Shown piece by piece: positions 35,313 through 47,407 of a stretch of 64,000 nucleotides of DNA. The notes under the pieces are model-generated. The model saw nothing but the letters and a program-made list of their open reading frames with translations. It was not told where the DNA came from and made no database searches. Location of the stretch: NCBI GenBank assembly GCA_019454045.1, contig SKCR01034783.1:62001-126000 (forward strand), read 5' to 3'. Both the position numbers and the translations under genes were made by a program. Positions within the stretch are counted from its first letter, which is position 1, and the number at the start of each line of letters is the position of its first letter. This stretch comes from Zanthoxylum bungeanum. Lineage: Eukaryota; Streptophyta; Magnoliopsida; Sapindales; Rutaceae.

Positions 35313-37919
35313 ATGACAGGAATTTCAAACTCAGGGTATTCCTCTCATATTCCTCTCAGCCCTCTGGCTATTCCCTACCCACTCACACGTTTGTAAACAG
35401 CTCAGGATTTGAAAGTCCTGATGATTATGACACAACTCCGTCTATTTCGGAAGAGCACAACCAGTCTTACTATAACAGTGACCCTCGACCCCAACCAAGT
35501 CATACCCGGTTGGACTTTATGTACCTTGATATGGACCGGGCTTCAATAATTACCAAGGCCGATCTAGAGCAGTTTCGAGAAAGATTCAACATTCCCGAGG
35601 ATATCGGTCTGGCTGTCTCGAGGGATGGAGGCAGATGAGCCGACCTGGCGATGATGTCGTGGAATTATGCACAACCTTCTTCGATATGGGACTGTATTTT
35701 TCCATTCAAAATTAATTCGTAAAGATGTTGTCAGCCATGTAAATAGCCTCATATCAGCTGAACCTAAAAATTTAGAGGATATTTGCCGGCCTGTATAAAA
35801 TTTGGAATCGAGCCGGGCTGAAAGCGCCGGCCTTCTCAGAGCTAAAACGTCTATATCAAATGAATTCCAACCCAATAGAGTACAAGGGTTGGTATTACCT
35901 TTCTGCCCATGTCGGGGTCCCCCACATCATTACCATCCTCCCAGCACTAATAAAATTTTTAAAGACATGTGGTTTTTTGTAGTGGGCCCCTAGGGAGAAC
36001 ACTAAATGGTTGAAAGCGAACGTGTCACAGTCCCCAACATCTTCTCGGATGAATGTAACGACCCAACCTCTATTTCCCCTATGATTAAACTTAAATAGCT
36101 CACTAATCTCCGAGCCTTTTGTAGCTTGTTGAGGAGATCTCCCAAAAGTCCATCACGAGACTCGGGACATGGTAAAGAAGTCAAAAGAGTTCGGAGGCCA
36201 CTATAGGGACCCCATAAACCCTTATTCCCTTGCAGACTTAGGCCTCTTCCCGATCACCTTACCACCCCAATCCAGGCAAACTGGTATGTTTTGACTGACC
36301 CACTAACCTTATGTTTACTGTCTTGTTGTTTTCTTTCTGCTGTTTTGCCACTTTTATGTTCTAATCGTATTCATTTGTTTAACAGAAATGTCTGGCATCA
36401 CAAGTCTCGTCCAACTTGCTTAGGAGTTAGCTCGGGCTTCCTAAGGCGGGTCTAGCAATGCCTGTCCCTGAGTCACAACCCCGATTCTACCAGAGGTCAA
36501 ACAGAAATCAACACATACGGCTGCTTCATCAGCCGGGCCCTCAACTGCCCCACAACCCACTCTAATACCGATCCCTTCAGTCCAAAATTCAAGTGCTTCA
36601 CTGCCGACCCAAATCATAAGCACTTCCCAACCGTCACAAACTATATCTGCTCCCTCCCGACCATTAAAAGTCCCTTCCACCAGACTGAGGGAGATTAGCC
36701 CGAGGAGCCTACAGAGAGGGCTCCCAGGAGGAAAATAGTGGGCCAAAAAGGAAAAGCCCCAGCAGCCCCTCCCCAAGACAGAGAGAGTGCCCCGCTGTCG
36801 GGGATTAATAATTTTTCCGAGGATGTGAGGGAGAAGGTGGCCTACCTCATCCCGAACTTAATTATATGGTTGAGACCGTGAGCTTGGAGCATGCTACGAC
36901 ATATGAGGAAATCTCACACGAGTACATCCTTAACAGGACCTGCCGATTTCATGGAAAGGAAACTAGACTTCTCCTTGTACTTTCATTTTTCCATTTTCAA
37001 TACTGATCTCATCTTCTATGCTGCAGATGTCCTATCTCTTGGCCACCAATAAAGATTTATTGACGAGCAACCTCTTCGAGGGGGCTAGGCCCAAAGACTC
37101 CAGAGTCGTCTGATCAAGAGGGAGCAAGAGCTGTCAAAGTAGTTGGAGGAACCAAGGGCAGATAATCGAGGCCTCAAACAATTCGAGGAAGCTTTTAAAG
37201 CTGAGATTGCTTCCATATACACAGCTTTAGAAATAACAAAGAAGGAAAGAGACAAGGTTAGAGCCGAGGTTATCTAGAAGAAATATGAACTCAAGCGTCA
37301 GAGCAAGCTTGAGTTCATATTCCACGGCCGAGAGCAAGCTTGAGGAAAAAATGGATCAATTGGAGAAGGCTCTAGATGAGTTGGCCAAGTCTCAAGATGA
37401 TCTGAAGTGGATAAATGTCGAGCTGCCCGACCGTCTAGAGGCTGCCAAATAAGAGGCCAAAATACAAGGGTTGTTCGAATGTATTGAGGTGTTCAAGCTG
37501 ACCTAGCCCAGCCTGGACTTGGAGATCATTCATAAAATTCTGAAGGTGTACAAGGGGATATGACATAAGAAGAGTCCTTTACATTTAGTTCAGAAGACCC
37601 CGAGGCCATCCCAGACCCCAAGCTATTGTCCACTGTGCCTTCCACTCAAGAGGATCCCGACCCCTCATCATCTGCTGATGTTCCTTCTAAGTAGGCTCCT
37701 GCCCCTTCCTCATCTACTACTGCTCCTCCAGAAGAGACTTCTGGTCCCTCCTCTTCTACCGCGGTTCCTCCAGAAAAGGCTATTGGCCCCACAACATCAG
37801 TTGCTGCTCCCAAAGATATTCACGGCTTGTTTGTTTTATTCTGCCTCCCTTTTTTCCTTTTGTATATAGGTAACTCCGACGGGACCCCTTGTAAAGAACT
37901 CTTGAATGAAATAGCATGA
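35313..37919 (+). pseudogene. Antisense extra ORF, transposase_28/gypsy-type domain, spliced
   Basis: It starts MTGISNSGYSSHIPLSPL and then has FRERFNIPEDIGLAVSRDG (about 35570-35630) and, after frame changes, YKGWYYLSAHVGVPHI (about 35885-35930). These resemble the plant 'putative gypsy type transposon' (transposase_28) domain. An exon ends ADLGLFPITLPPQS; a 102-bp GT-AG intron (36284-36385) follows. The second part starts MSGITSLVQLA, has a Ser/Pro/Thr-rich linker, a coiled-coil stretch (EEAFKAEIASIYTALEITKK, about 37185-37245), Pro/Ser-rich repeats (37640-37800) and ends GTPCKELLNEIA before tga at 37917-37919. Multiple stops and shifts break it. It lies between Pol and the 3' LTR of the minus-strand Tat element but reads on the opposite strand, matching the antisense extra ORFs known from Tat-lineage elements. 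Function of such proteins is unknown. Confidence 0.65.
36284..36385 (+). other. Intron of the antisense ORF
   Basis: The donor is actg/gtatgttttg, the acceptor is tcatttgtttaacag/aaatg, and the interior is pyrimidine-rich. Coding similarity is visible on both sides and stops lie inside. The next probable junction, ending ctgcag at about 37026, has a less clear donor. Confidence 0.6.
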
Positions 37920-38164
37920 TTATTTGTATTTTCATTTCTTTTCCTGAAGCACACACTAATCAAAGACCCGATCTGACGCACCTTCCACTTCAATACGCTG
38001 ACATGATCAAATTTAATCAACACTTAGAAAATTTAATAAAAGTAAACTCACTCATTCCCTTAAGGGATCACACCACTAGTAGACACTGATGCCCGAGCCC
38101 TACATAATGCAATTCCACTCTTAGGATGTTTTACTTAGCAGATTCAACATTATTCAAACAAAGC
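37920..38164. other. Spacer after the antisense ORF
   Basis: Non-coding on both strands as far as visible. It runs from the antisense ORF stop to the tandem array; nothing recognised. Confidence 0.4.
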
Positions 38165-38950
38165 GTCCTTCTACTCAACCTATATCCACATTTATGCGAA
38201 CAAGCATGTCAAGGGCTTGGTGAAGCGTAACCCGACCCTAAGGCAACATAATCAATTAGCCACAAGGGAACGTTCCCTTCTTATTCCATTCAATACTTGG
38301 CCTTGGGGGAGAAACTCCAACACCATGCCAATGAACACAATAAGGCCTCAGTGGGATGTAACCCGACCCTGAACCTATGCACTAGCATGGCAATAAGGGA
38401 ATGTTCGCTCCTTGTGCCATTCAACACTTGGCCATTGGAGAGAAACTCCAACCTCATACCAATGAACACAATAAGGCCTCGGTGGGACGTAACCGGACCT
38501 CGAGATGATGCACTAGCTTGGCCACAATGGAACATTCCCTCATTGTGCCATTCAACACTTGGAAATGGGAGAGAAACTCTAACCCCATGCTAATGGATAC
38601 AATAAGGCCTCGATAGGACATAACCCAACCCTGATCCTACATAATCACTTGGCCATAAAGTAATGTTCCCTCCTTATTCCATTCAACACTTTACCATTGG
38701 GAAGAAACTCCAACCACATGCCAATGAACACAATATGGCCTTAGTGGGACGTAACTGACCCTGAGCCGATACAATCACTTGGCTATAATAGAATGTTTCA
38801 TCCTTGTGTCATTCAATACTTGGCCATGGGGGTGAAACTCCAACCTCATGCCAACAAACATAATAAGGCCTCTGTGGGACATAACCCAACACTGATCTGA
38901 TACAATCACTTGCTTACAAGGTAATGTTCCTTCATTGTGCCATTCAAATA
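38165..38950. repeat. 131-bp tandem array, about six copies
   Basis: The word ggcct(c/t)(a/g)gtggga or a variant recurs at 38214, 38344, 38475, 38606, 38735 and 38866, so the period is 129-131 bp. Each unit contains gagaaactccaac, ccaatgaacacaataagg, gacgtaaccc and a 'gttccct...ccattcaa' tail. Copies differ by substitutions. The array lies in the untranslated region between integrase and the 3' LTR of the Tat-lineage element, where satellite-like repeats are known to arise. Confidence 0.9.
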
Positions 38951-39299
38951 CTGCCTCGGCAGAACAAATGCAGCTCGAGCCATTATACTTCTTACCAAGA
39001 CTCAACCAGAAGGTAAGATTTTCGACCTATAGTGATCTCTTATTGACATTGGTAAAGGCATCCCACACAAAGTCATCTAGCAAAAAATAAAAATAAAAAT
39101 AAAAGTAAGACAAGTACAACGGAGGTGACATATCCGTATTGACCCAAAAAGAAACAACGAGGGAACCTAAGACAGCGTCCAGCCCTACGTTACCCAAAAC
39201 AATAATTCTGAATCTTATAATCCAGATGTCCCGGTGAACTGAGCTATGAACCAAAAGGGTGACCAAAGCCATATGGAATGTGCTCATGCTAGGAAAAAC

Positions 39300-39690
39300 C
39301 ACAGTCCTGAAAACGCCATGGAGGCCTTCCTACCTTCCCTGTCCTATGTTTGAAAGGTCCGAAGTGGGATGACCAAGGCCATGGGGGCTTTCTCCCTCCC
39401 CGTGCTAGGCATATCCCGAGGCTACAGATGCCATGGAGGCCCGTGGGCCTTCCCCATGCTACTTACCTCCAACACTGGGTGGAAAATGCCATAGGGGAAT
39501 TATCTTTCCATGCTATTCAAATCATGAGGTACTATAGTACCATAACTATCTTCAATCCATACGTGCTATGATTACCTTGGGGCACTAAACGCCACGCCGA
39601 CTTCTTCGACGAGCATGCTATGGATGCCTGAGGCACCAAACACCACGTAGGTCTTCATGTTATATCCCTCAAAGATGCAAGTCATTGGGT
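39300..39690. repeat. Degenerate 'gccatggaggcc' repeat
   Basis: Imperfect repeats of gccatggaggcctt, ccatgggggctttc, ccatggaggcccgtgg and gccataggggaatt are interspersed with cgtgctagg/catgctac words, with a variable period. They belong to the same 3' untranslated part of the Tat element. Confidence 0.5.
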
Positions 39691-39989
39691 AATAACATTC
39701 CAGTCCTAGATTTTGATGATGACACATGGGATTGGCGTGTCGTGGGGGTGTACGCTTTTCCCACGTGCATTTCATCCCTTCACATATTCAGATCACAAAT
39801 ATTTCACAAGAATATTAAACAGCTCTTTCATGTCCAAATAAATAACAAGCATAGATCGACAAATATTTATTTAAAAAAGAAAGCCTTATTTATATTCAAG
39901 GGATCAATCGGCCATCCTACAACTCTTTGAGGGTCATTCTAAGAGGGGCTTTATTGGAAATATCTTATCAGCATCTCAATGTTCTGGGG

Positions 39990-40134
39990 TTTTTTGAGTA
40001 GGGTACCGTCCAGCTGCATAAGAAGATATGTACCCGATGAGCCCTGCTCGGGCCTCCTGGTATTCAGGGTAATTCTCCTCAGGACCAAGTCACCAGGCTA
40101 GAAGGATTGTACCTGAACCCTATTGTCCTAGAAA
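39990..40134 (-). pseudogene. Tat-lineage integrase C-terminus (downstream piece)
   Basis: The minus strand reads DNRVQVQSF-stop-PGDLVLRRITLN at about 40070-40122, the C-terminal integrase segment of Tat elements, and then degenerates toward the Pol end. It continues the frame broken at 45281: QQRMR on the far side of the inserted Athila element joins to RF on this side. In-frame stops are present. Confidence 0.7.
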
Positions 40135-40139
40135 CGTCC

Positions 40140-41458
40140 TGATAAGTGTGGTTTATACCCAGTTATTCTAGCATCTTTAGCCTATTATTTTGTTATAATT
40201 CGAGCCATTTAATGTATTTTATAATTTATTTTATGTCTTTTTTATATGAAGCATTATAACATCAAGAATGGAGCAAATACGCGTATTTCAAGACCTATCG
40301 GGAGTATCAGACTCAAGAAGTAGCAAAAACCAGCATCAGATGCGCACTGAAATTCAAAAGGCTATAATGTTTGATCTAGAAAGAGTTACGAGACCCATAA
40401 TAATCGCTTTGCATCTACACGAGGAGATCTAGTTATTTACACATATATTCCAGAGATATGGGCGCTACAGAGCCCACTGTGATGCGCCACAGCGTCCCCC
40501 GCGGACCAGAAATATGATTTTAGGGTTTTTTAAGATGCTTACTGACCCAAGGCTCTATTATAAATACATGACTTCGTCCAATACTCAGAAGAAGAGGCTA
40601 ATACACAGCACAAAACACAAGAATACATATTTTATAGAGATCCAAGGAGGAGGATTGAAGAGCAACAAGAGGAGATAAAGGCGTTGACATCCGAAGAGGA
40701 AGAGATTCAATTCAGGTTTTATCATCTTATTTCTTTCTTAGAACTCTAATGATTTCCATTAGATTCATGACTTATTATCATTGTTTTTATCTTTTTTCAT
40801 GAACTAAACTCCTTATTTGTGGAGAATGATGTAACTGATGCTTGAACCCTGTATTGTTTGCTAATTTTGTTATGAAGTTTTATTTTATTTATATTCTTTT
40901 GAGTTTAATGCTTTGTGTTTGCTGGCCACAAATATGATGATATATGTTGAAATCTATCACTCGAGAGAGGGGATTTTGAATGGATCTAGAGAATATGACC
41001 TAGGATTTTATAAGTTCGAGAGAATCTGTAGTTCCTTTGAAGTCGTTAACATAGAATCACAAAGTGTAATGAGTTGTTAACTACTGGATTTTTATATAGA
41101 TATCGAAGCTTATAGTTGATGATATTTTCACTCGGCACTCGAGAGAGGGAGTGGATATTTTAGGAATCTTGACTTATATACAATATAACTGAACAAAGAT
41201 TAATTGGCATGACAAATACATAGGAGATAGCTAGGTGAAATCAGGATCTAGAATCTCTATCGTATTAGTTCCTCATATTTTATTATTTTTATATTTATTT
41301 TTTAAAATCTTTATTATTTATTTTCTAAATAAAGTTAGGATTATCAATTGTAGTATTTAGTGCGAGTTAACGCAATCCCTGTGGGTTCGACACTCTAAAC
41401 TCATTTATACTAAAACTTGACACCGTACACTTGCGGTATGATATAAAATATCACAACA
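40140..41458 (+). mobile_element. 5' LTR of the forward Athila-like element
   Basis: It starts tgataagtgtgg and ends atatcacaaca, 1319 bp. Recognisable blocks are 'actcgagagaggggatttt', 'ctcggcactcgagagaggga' and the Athila-type end 'gggttcgacactctaaactc' followed by 'cacttgcgg'. It contains a segment at about 40434-40490 missing from the 3' LTR. Confidence 0.85.
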
Positions 41459-41464
41459 AGTTTT

Positions 41465-41482
41465 TGGCGCCGTTGCCGGGGA
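41465..41482 (+). other. Primer binding site, Athila/Tat type
   Basis: tggcgccgttgccgggga, the typical primer site of Athila-like elements (complementary to an aspartate tRNA 3' end), six bases after the LTR end. Confidence 0.85.
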
Positions 41483-41692
41483 TTGTTTGTTTAATTCACA
41501 TTAATACTATTACCAAGTAATCTTAGCTTTAATTTAGATTTTTTTTATTTTTTATTCTTTATAATTTTTATTTTCTTTATTTTTGTCTTAAGTTTTATTT
41601 TATTTTATTTTTTTTATTATTTTATTTTATTATTTTTTTATTATATATATTATTTTTCTTTCTTTCGTACGAGGAGAGTTGGAAAAGAAGCA

Positions 41693-42376
41693 ATGGCAGA
41701 TCTTATTGGTGCACTGATAGCTCAAGTATCGTCCCTCACGACTCATCTAGAAGTATTGACAAATCAAATGAGCCAACCATTTATTGGAGCTGTTTCTGCT
41801 AATGGAATGCTTTTACCCAACAGAGGAGAAGGATTTGAACAAGTACAGTATATGAACAATCAGAATTTCAACAACTATAGAGGCAGTCATATGCCTAATT
41901 ATTATCATCCGAATTTTTCATATGCTAATAAGGAGAACATCTTGCAAACTCCTCATGGCTTCAACTATCCAAGAGATGAGCAGAAACCTTCCTTAGAAGA
42001 CCTCATGAGCACATTTGTATCTACAGCTTCAGAGAGGTTTGAGAAGAATGAGTCAAGGATGGATAACATTGAATTACATATGGGCAATATGAGGGCAACA
42101 TTGAAATCTTTACAAGCAAAAATTGGGTTACTTGTTTCTTCCATGGACAATCAACAGAAATGGGTGTTTCATAGTAATACTGAAGTCAACCTCAAAGAGC
42201 AATGTCAAGTCATAACCCTTAGGAGCGGAAAAGAGATTAAAGAAACCTCTCAAGATTTAGGCAGTAAATATAAAGAAGTCACCTTCAGTGCTTTCAAAAT
42301 CATGCCGAGTCTCAAGGTGATGCAAAATATCATGGGTAGATATAGTAGAGAAGGGAGTTGCAAACACGCAGGGTAA
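41693..42376 (+). pseudogene. Athila Gag fragment fused to the protease tail by deletion
   Basis: This is the longest open frame in the window, 227 codons. It starts MADLIGALIAQVSSLTTH. The matching minus-strand copy (about 63400-64000) continues upstream of this point, so the Gag N-terminus is missing here. Glutamine/asparagine-rich stretches follow, then a short coiled coil around residues 100-150 (ASERFEKNESRMDNIELHMG), VITLRSGKEI near residue 180, and then TFSAFKIMPS. That last piece corresponds to the end of the protease in the minus copy (IFSVFRAMPSSQ), so nearly all of the protease is deleted and the reading continues into its tail. It lacks the zinc knuckle and catalytic residues. At most it could be a Gag-like nucleic-acid-binding remnant. 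Confidence 0.75.
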
Positions 42377-43989
42377 ATCAGTATTTCCATGCATAAAAGA
42401 AAATTCTCCACAGCTAAACCTGAAACCACTCCCAAAGCGCCACAAAAAGAGGAAAAGAAATGTCACTGCTCACTTGGAGATGATCCCTGGAAGGTTAAAA
42501 ATGAGGCCGAGCCAGTTCTGCCGAATGTGCAGTCCATAATTTCCAACTAGGGGACAATCTACATATCCTGGGGGACTATCTATGGATAAACTGCCACAGC
42601 TTGCCAAGCTTTCTTTTTCATGTCATAAGAGCCGGTGGATACCAAAGAAGAAAGCAGATGAGATTACCCGGTTCACTACATTTAAGCCACATTGACCATT
42701 TGCGTGGTTACGTCTGGCTGAAGACGTTAAACTTAACGCTAGCGGGGAGGCAACCCTTGCATTTATTTTATTATTATTTTTCTTTATTTTTAATTTTTAT
42801 TTTCATTGTGTGCTATTGTTTATTTATTCGTTTTGCATGCCATTTATGTAGGTAGCACGAGACACACAAAGCCTGCACAACCAAATTCTGACCAGCAGGA
42901 GCCTGATCAACTCCATGCACGGTAGTGTTGTTCCTTAATCTGGTTTCTTTATATTTATCTTTCATTAAGAACAATGCAAGTTTTAAGTTTGGGGATGTGT
43001 GCATTTTTCCTGTTATTTATTTATTTATTCTAAAAAAAAATTTTAATTAATTATTTTTGTTTTTATGTCTTTGATAGTAAAGCATAAGTCTAATGATGAA
43101 TTGTGATTGCTTTTGACGAAAATTTAGAAACGATAAGTCCCAATTGATTTTTATCTAATGCCTTGAGTAGATGATCTAGGTTAGACTCGTAAGCACGTAA
43201 TAACAGGTTTTTAGCAGTAAGAACTTAAGTAGTTGACAAAGTGACTAGTTGAAGAAATTGGTTGCCAATGAATGACCGTTTGCTTAGATATATATTTTAA
43301 TATGCAAGTATTATGATTTATGGTATGAAAAGAAAAAAAAAAAAGAAACCACCTATAACCGGTAAGCGTGAAGCTACCTATGGGCGAGTGTTAGGACCAC
43401 CATAAGGAGAAATGCTACCTTAAATGGTAGGTGTGTTAAAAAAAAGAGCAGAAAAAGAAGAAAATAAAATTGTACCATACGGAGCAAAGAAAGGCAATTA
43501 TAAAGTTAATTTGAGATATCTAGGTTGGTTTGACCCATCAGATCTCAATTTTTGAGACGAAATCATTGAGTTGGCTTACTTATGAGTCGAGCTGTGAATA
43601 AACCTTTACACACACACTGTAAGTCTAGCTTAGATAATTTATTCAAGAACTTAGACTTGAGTCGCAATTGCATACTTTGAAGGTTCTCTGATTTCATTGA
43701 TAAGCACTCATTGAGGATAATATTATGCATAACTATCGGGGTTATTTCTTTTATTTATTTTTATATTTTTGCATGATTGTGTGTGAAAGACGTTTGTGGG
43801 TGTCGTCGATGTAAGCCCTCACGAGACTATAACTCGTCCACTAGGGTCGCCTATGGGTTTAAAGGCTTGTTGCATATGCTAAATGCAATCGTGATCCCTA
43901 CGAAAGTGGCCTAGTTAATTTAGTTATTTTTATTTATTTATTTGAAATTATTTTTTATTTTATCTTTTGCTCGGGACTAGCAAAATCTT
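42377..43989 (+). other. Athila-like 3' untranslated region
   Basis: It has a short reading IPGRLKMRPSQF (about 42480-42515), possibly a remnant of the integrase end, then 'gacgttaaacttaacgctag' with 'gggaggcaaccc', a signature seen just after Athila Pol. Long non-coding sequence follows and matches 50080-50811 and 59729-60620 in reverse. No RT or integrase core is present. AT-rich pyrimidine tracts (42760-42830) are included. Confidence 0.7.
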
Positions 43990-44004
43990 AAGTTTGGGGG
44001 TGTT
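43990..44004 (+). other. Polypurine tract of the forward Athila-like element
   Basis: aagtttgggggtgtt lies immediately before the 3' LTR (tgataagtgg). The same tract occurs in reverse at 50078-50092. Confidence 0.8.
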
Positions 44005-45275
44005 TGATAAGTGGTTTATACCCACTTATTCTAGCATCTTTAGCCTATTATTTTGTTATGGCTCGAGCCATTTAATGTATTTTATATTTATTTTATGTTA
44101 TATTTATAGGAAGCATTATAACATCAAGAATGAAGCAAATACACGTACTTTGGGACCTATCGGGAGTATTAGACTCAAGAAGTAGCAAAAACCAGCATCA
44201 GCTGCGCACTGAAATTAAAAAGACTATAACATTTGATCTAGAAAGAGTTACGAGACCCATAATATATCGATTTGCATCTACTCGAGGAGATCTAGTCATT
44301 TGCAGCGTCCCCCGCGGACCAGAAATATGATTTTAGGGTTTTTTAATATGCTTAATGATCCAAGGCTCTATTATAAATACATGACTTCGTCCAATACTCG
44401 GAAGAAGAGGCTAATACACAGTACAAAACAAAAGAATACATATTTTAGAGAGATCCAAGGAGGAGGATTGAAGAGCAACAAGAGGAGATAAATGTGTTGA
44501 CATCCGAAGAGGAAGAGATTCAATTCGGGTTTTATCATCTTATTTCTTTCTTAGAACTCTAATGATTTCCATTAGATTCATGACTTGTTTATCATTGTTT
44601 TTATCTTTTGTCATGAACTAAACTCCTTAATTCTTGAGAATGATGTAACTGATGCTTGAACCTTGTATTGTTTGCTAATTTTGTTATGAAGTTTTATTGA
44701 TTTACTTATATTCTTTTGAGTTTAATTCTTTGTGTTTGCTGGCCACAAATATGATGATATATGTTTGAAATCTATCACTCGAGAGAGGGGATTTTGAATG
44801 GATCTAGAAAATATGACCTAGGATTTTATAGAGTTTGAGAGAATCTGTAGTTCTTTTGAAGTCGTTAACATAGAATCACAAAGCGTAATGAGTTGTTAAC
44901 TATTGGATTTTTATAGAGATATCGAAGTCTATAGTTGATGATATTTTCACTCGGCACTCGAGAGAGGGAGTGGATATTTTAGGAATCTTGACTTATAAAC
45001 AATACAACTGAACAAGATTAATTGGCATGACAAATATTTAGGAGACAACTAGGTGAAATCATGATCTAGAATCTCTATTGTATTAGTTCCTTCTATTTTA
45101 TTATTTTTATATTTATTTATTAAAATCTTTATTATTTGTTTTCTAAATAAAGTTAGGATTATCAATTGTAGTATTTAGTGCGAGTTAACGCAATCCATGT
45201 GGGTTCGACACTCTAAACTCATTTATACTAAAACTTGACACCTACACTTGCGGTAGGATTTAAAATATCACAACA
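44005..45275 (+). mobile_element. 3' LTR of the forward Athila-like element
   Basis: 1271 bp, same start and end as the 5' LTR, a small number of substitutions and about 50 bp of net deletion (near 44305). The pair supports one retrotransposition event. Confidence 0.85.
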
Positions 45276-45280
45276 AGTCT

Positions 45281-47407
45281 CATCCTTTGCTGATTCACTA
45301 TTATCTTGAGCGTCGATCTCTCTCTCTTTTCTTCTATTAGATCTAGGTGGTGCTTGATAAGTTCTTAATTTTACCCTTCTTCAAAGTGTTTCAACCGGTA
45401 TGTCGTCATTTCGATATTTGCAGGGATAATCGCTTCACACCCATAAGCCAATGAAAATGGGGTTTCTCCTGTGGAGTCCTTGTAGGTTATCCGATGTACC
45501 CATAAGACCTATGGTAGCTCCTTGACCCAAGCCTTGCCTTCAAATTGCTCTTTATAGTTTTGTTCGCTGGTTCTACTTGCCCGTTGGACTTCGGATGAGC
45601 AGGTAAGGTAAATCTCAATACAATTTGGAGGTCTTCACTGAGCTTCTTGAAGCCCTTGCTATCGAATTGCTTATCGTTTTCCGTGACGATAATTTGGAGA
45701 ATCCTGAATCAGCAAATAATATTATTTTCGATGAACTCTATTGCTTTCTTCTTGGTTTTTATAGACAATGACTCAACCTCTACCCACTTGGTGAAGTAAT
45801 CAATTGCCACTCTGGTAAATTTTACCTGATCCCGACTTGTAGGCATAGGCTTATTGATATCCAGCCCCCATTGGGGAAACAACCAAGTACATGATAGAGT
45901 GGTTAGTAGTTTGGGTGGTTGGTGGGGTATATTGGCTTTCCTCTGTCACCCACCACATGCCCGAGCGACCTTGACCCCGTCCTGATGCATTTTTTGCTAG
46001 AAAAAACCTTGTCTAAGCGCATTATGGACAATCGGAGTGGCTTCCGCAGATGCCCACGTGAATATCTCTAAGTACATAATTAGCCTCCTTGGGCCTCCGA
46101 CACCTTAAATACGATATAATGTACCTTATCTTGTACAATACTCCATCTATCAAGAAAAACTTTGCACTTCGATACTTCAGCTTCCTGGCCTCTTTCTTAT
46201 CCTCAGGCATGTCCCATGTCTCTAAGTATTTCTTTATCGAGTCCATTCCTGACGGCCCACATTTGGCTTCTACATATATAACGTTCTACACTCCCATGTT
46301 TTTTCAGCCTGTAAAATCTCCAACAGTATGACTTGGGGATCTTGGACTTGATGGAGGATGTAAGCCGAGCTAAAGAATCAGCCTGCTGGTTGGTCTCTCG
46401 TCTGATCTGCTCGAACGTCACATTTCTCATCCCTTCAGTAAGCTTCTTCACCACGGTGTGGTAAGCTATTATGTTTGGTTCCCTTGTTTGGAACTTATCA
46501 TTTAGCTATTAAACAGCCAACTGGGAGTCGCTTTTCACTACCAAATTTCTTACCCTGACCACTTCGTAAAGTCTTAGCACGACTAGAATTACTTCATATT
46601 TTTTATTATTATTTATTGCTTCGAAGGAAAATCTCAGCGCAAAGCTTACTTCTTCGCCCCAATCATTTTTTTGGAACCCCGGTGCCACACCCTTGTGCGC
46701 TGATTGATCCATCGAAACAGATCCCATTCGGTATCCCCCATTATCATAACCTGGGTGCTAGTGAACTCCGTGACAAAATTTTCCAGTGCTTGCCCCTTGA
46801 TTGAAACTCTGGGCAGGTAAGACACATCGTACACAGTGAGTTATACGAACCACTTCACCAGATGGCGGCGGGACTCCAACTTATGCAGCATATGCCTCAA
46901 TGGGTGGTCAGTGTAACCCCAATGGGGTCGGCTTGAAAATAGGAGCGTAACTTCCTCGCTGTAGAGATCAAAGACAAACCCACCAGATCGTGGGTCGGAT
47001 ATTGAGTTTCCGTATCCAAAAAAGCCTTACTAGTATAGTACACTAGCCATTGGATTTTGTCTACTTCTGGTACTAATACTGAGCTAACACTATATCTAGA
47101 AACAACCAAGTATAAGAATAGCATCTCACCCAGAATTTTCTTGGCCAATATTGGAGGTCGGTCAGGTATTCCTTAAGTTGCTGGAATGCTTCTTCACACT
47201 CACTCGTTCAATTGACTTTTTTTAACCTTCTTGATTACCTGGAAGAAGGCATGACATTTGTCGGTGACTTTGGAGATGAATTGATTGAGCACCGCCACTG
47301 GACCAGTTAAGTCTTCATCTCCTTCACTATCCTCGGAGGTTTCAGATCTAGCACAGCCCTGATCATGTGAGGATTTGCTTCAATGCCCCTTGCACTGACC
47401 ATGTAAT
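45281..47407 (-). pseudogene. Tat-lineage Pol: end of RT, RNase H and integrase
   Basis: Reading down the minus strand: GIEANPHMIRAVLDLKPPR (about 47340-47395), then VAVLNQFISKVTDKCHAFF, and RNase H-region sequence with VYYTSKAFLDTETQYP (about 46990-47040). Next come KSDSQLAV (about 46515) and RRETNQQADSLARL (about 46370-46410). Integrase follows: a zinc region near 46022-46130, a partly decayed core, and STGETPFSLAYGCEAIIPA (about 45420-45480) and HHLDLIEEKRERS (about 45310-45350). The frame is interrupted many times. The plus-strand Athila element cuts it at 45281; the C-terminus is at 39990-40134. Confidence 0.8.

Larger units (their letters stand above)
40140..45275 (+). mobile_element. 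Non-autonomous Athila-like LTR retrotransposon (nearly complete)
   Basis: The element has a 5' LTR (40140-41458), primer site, truncated gag, a 3' untranslated region, polypurine tract and a 3' LTR (44005-45275), total 5.1 kb. Full Athila elements are about twice as long. No RT, RNase H or integrase sequence is present. It sits inside the integrase of the minus-strand Tat element. The flanks cgtcc (40135-40139) and agtct (45276-45280) share the central gtc; both could come from one 5-bp target if each has mutated, and joining the Tat sequence across that 5-mer restores its reading phase. Confidence 0.85.

Noticed and set aside
36441..36776. 111-codon minus-strand frame
   Set aside because: It is the complement of the Ser/Pro/Thr-rich linker of the plus-strand antisense ORF and has no motif.
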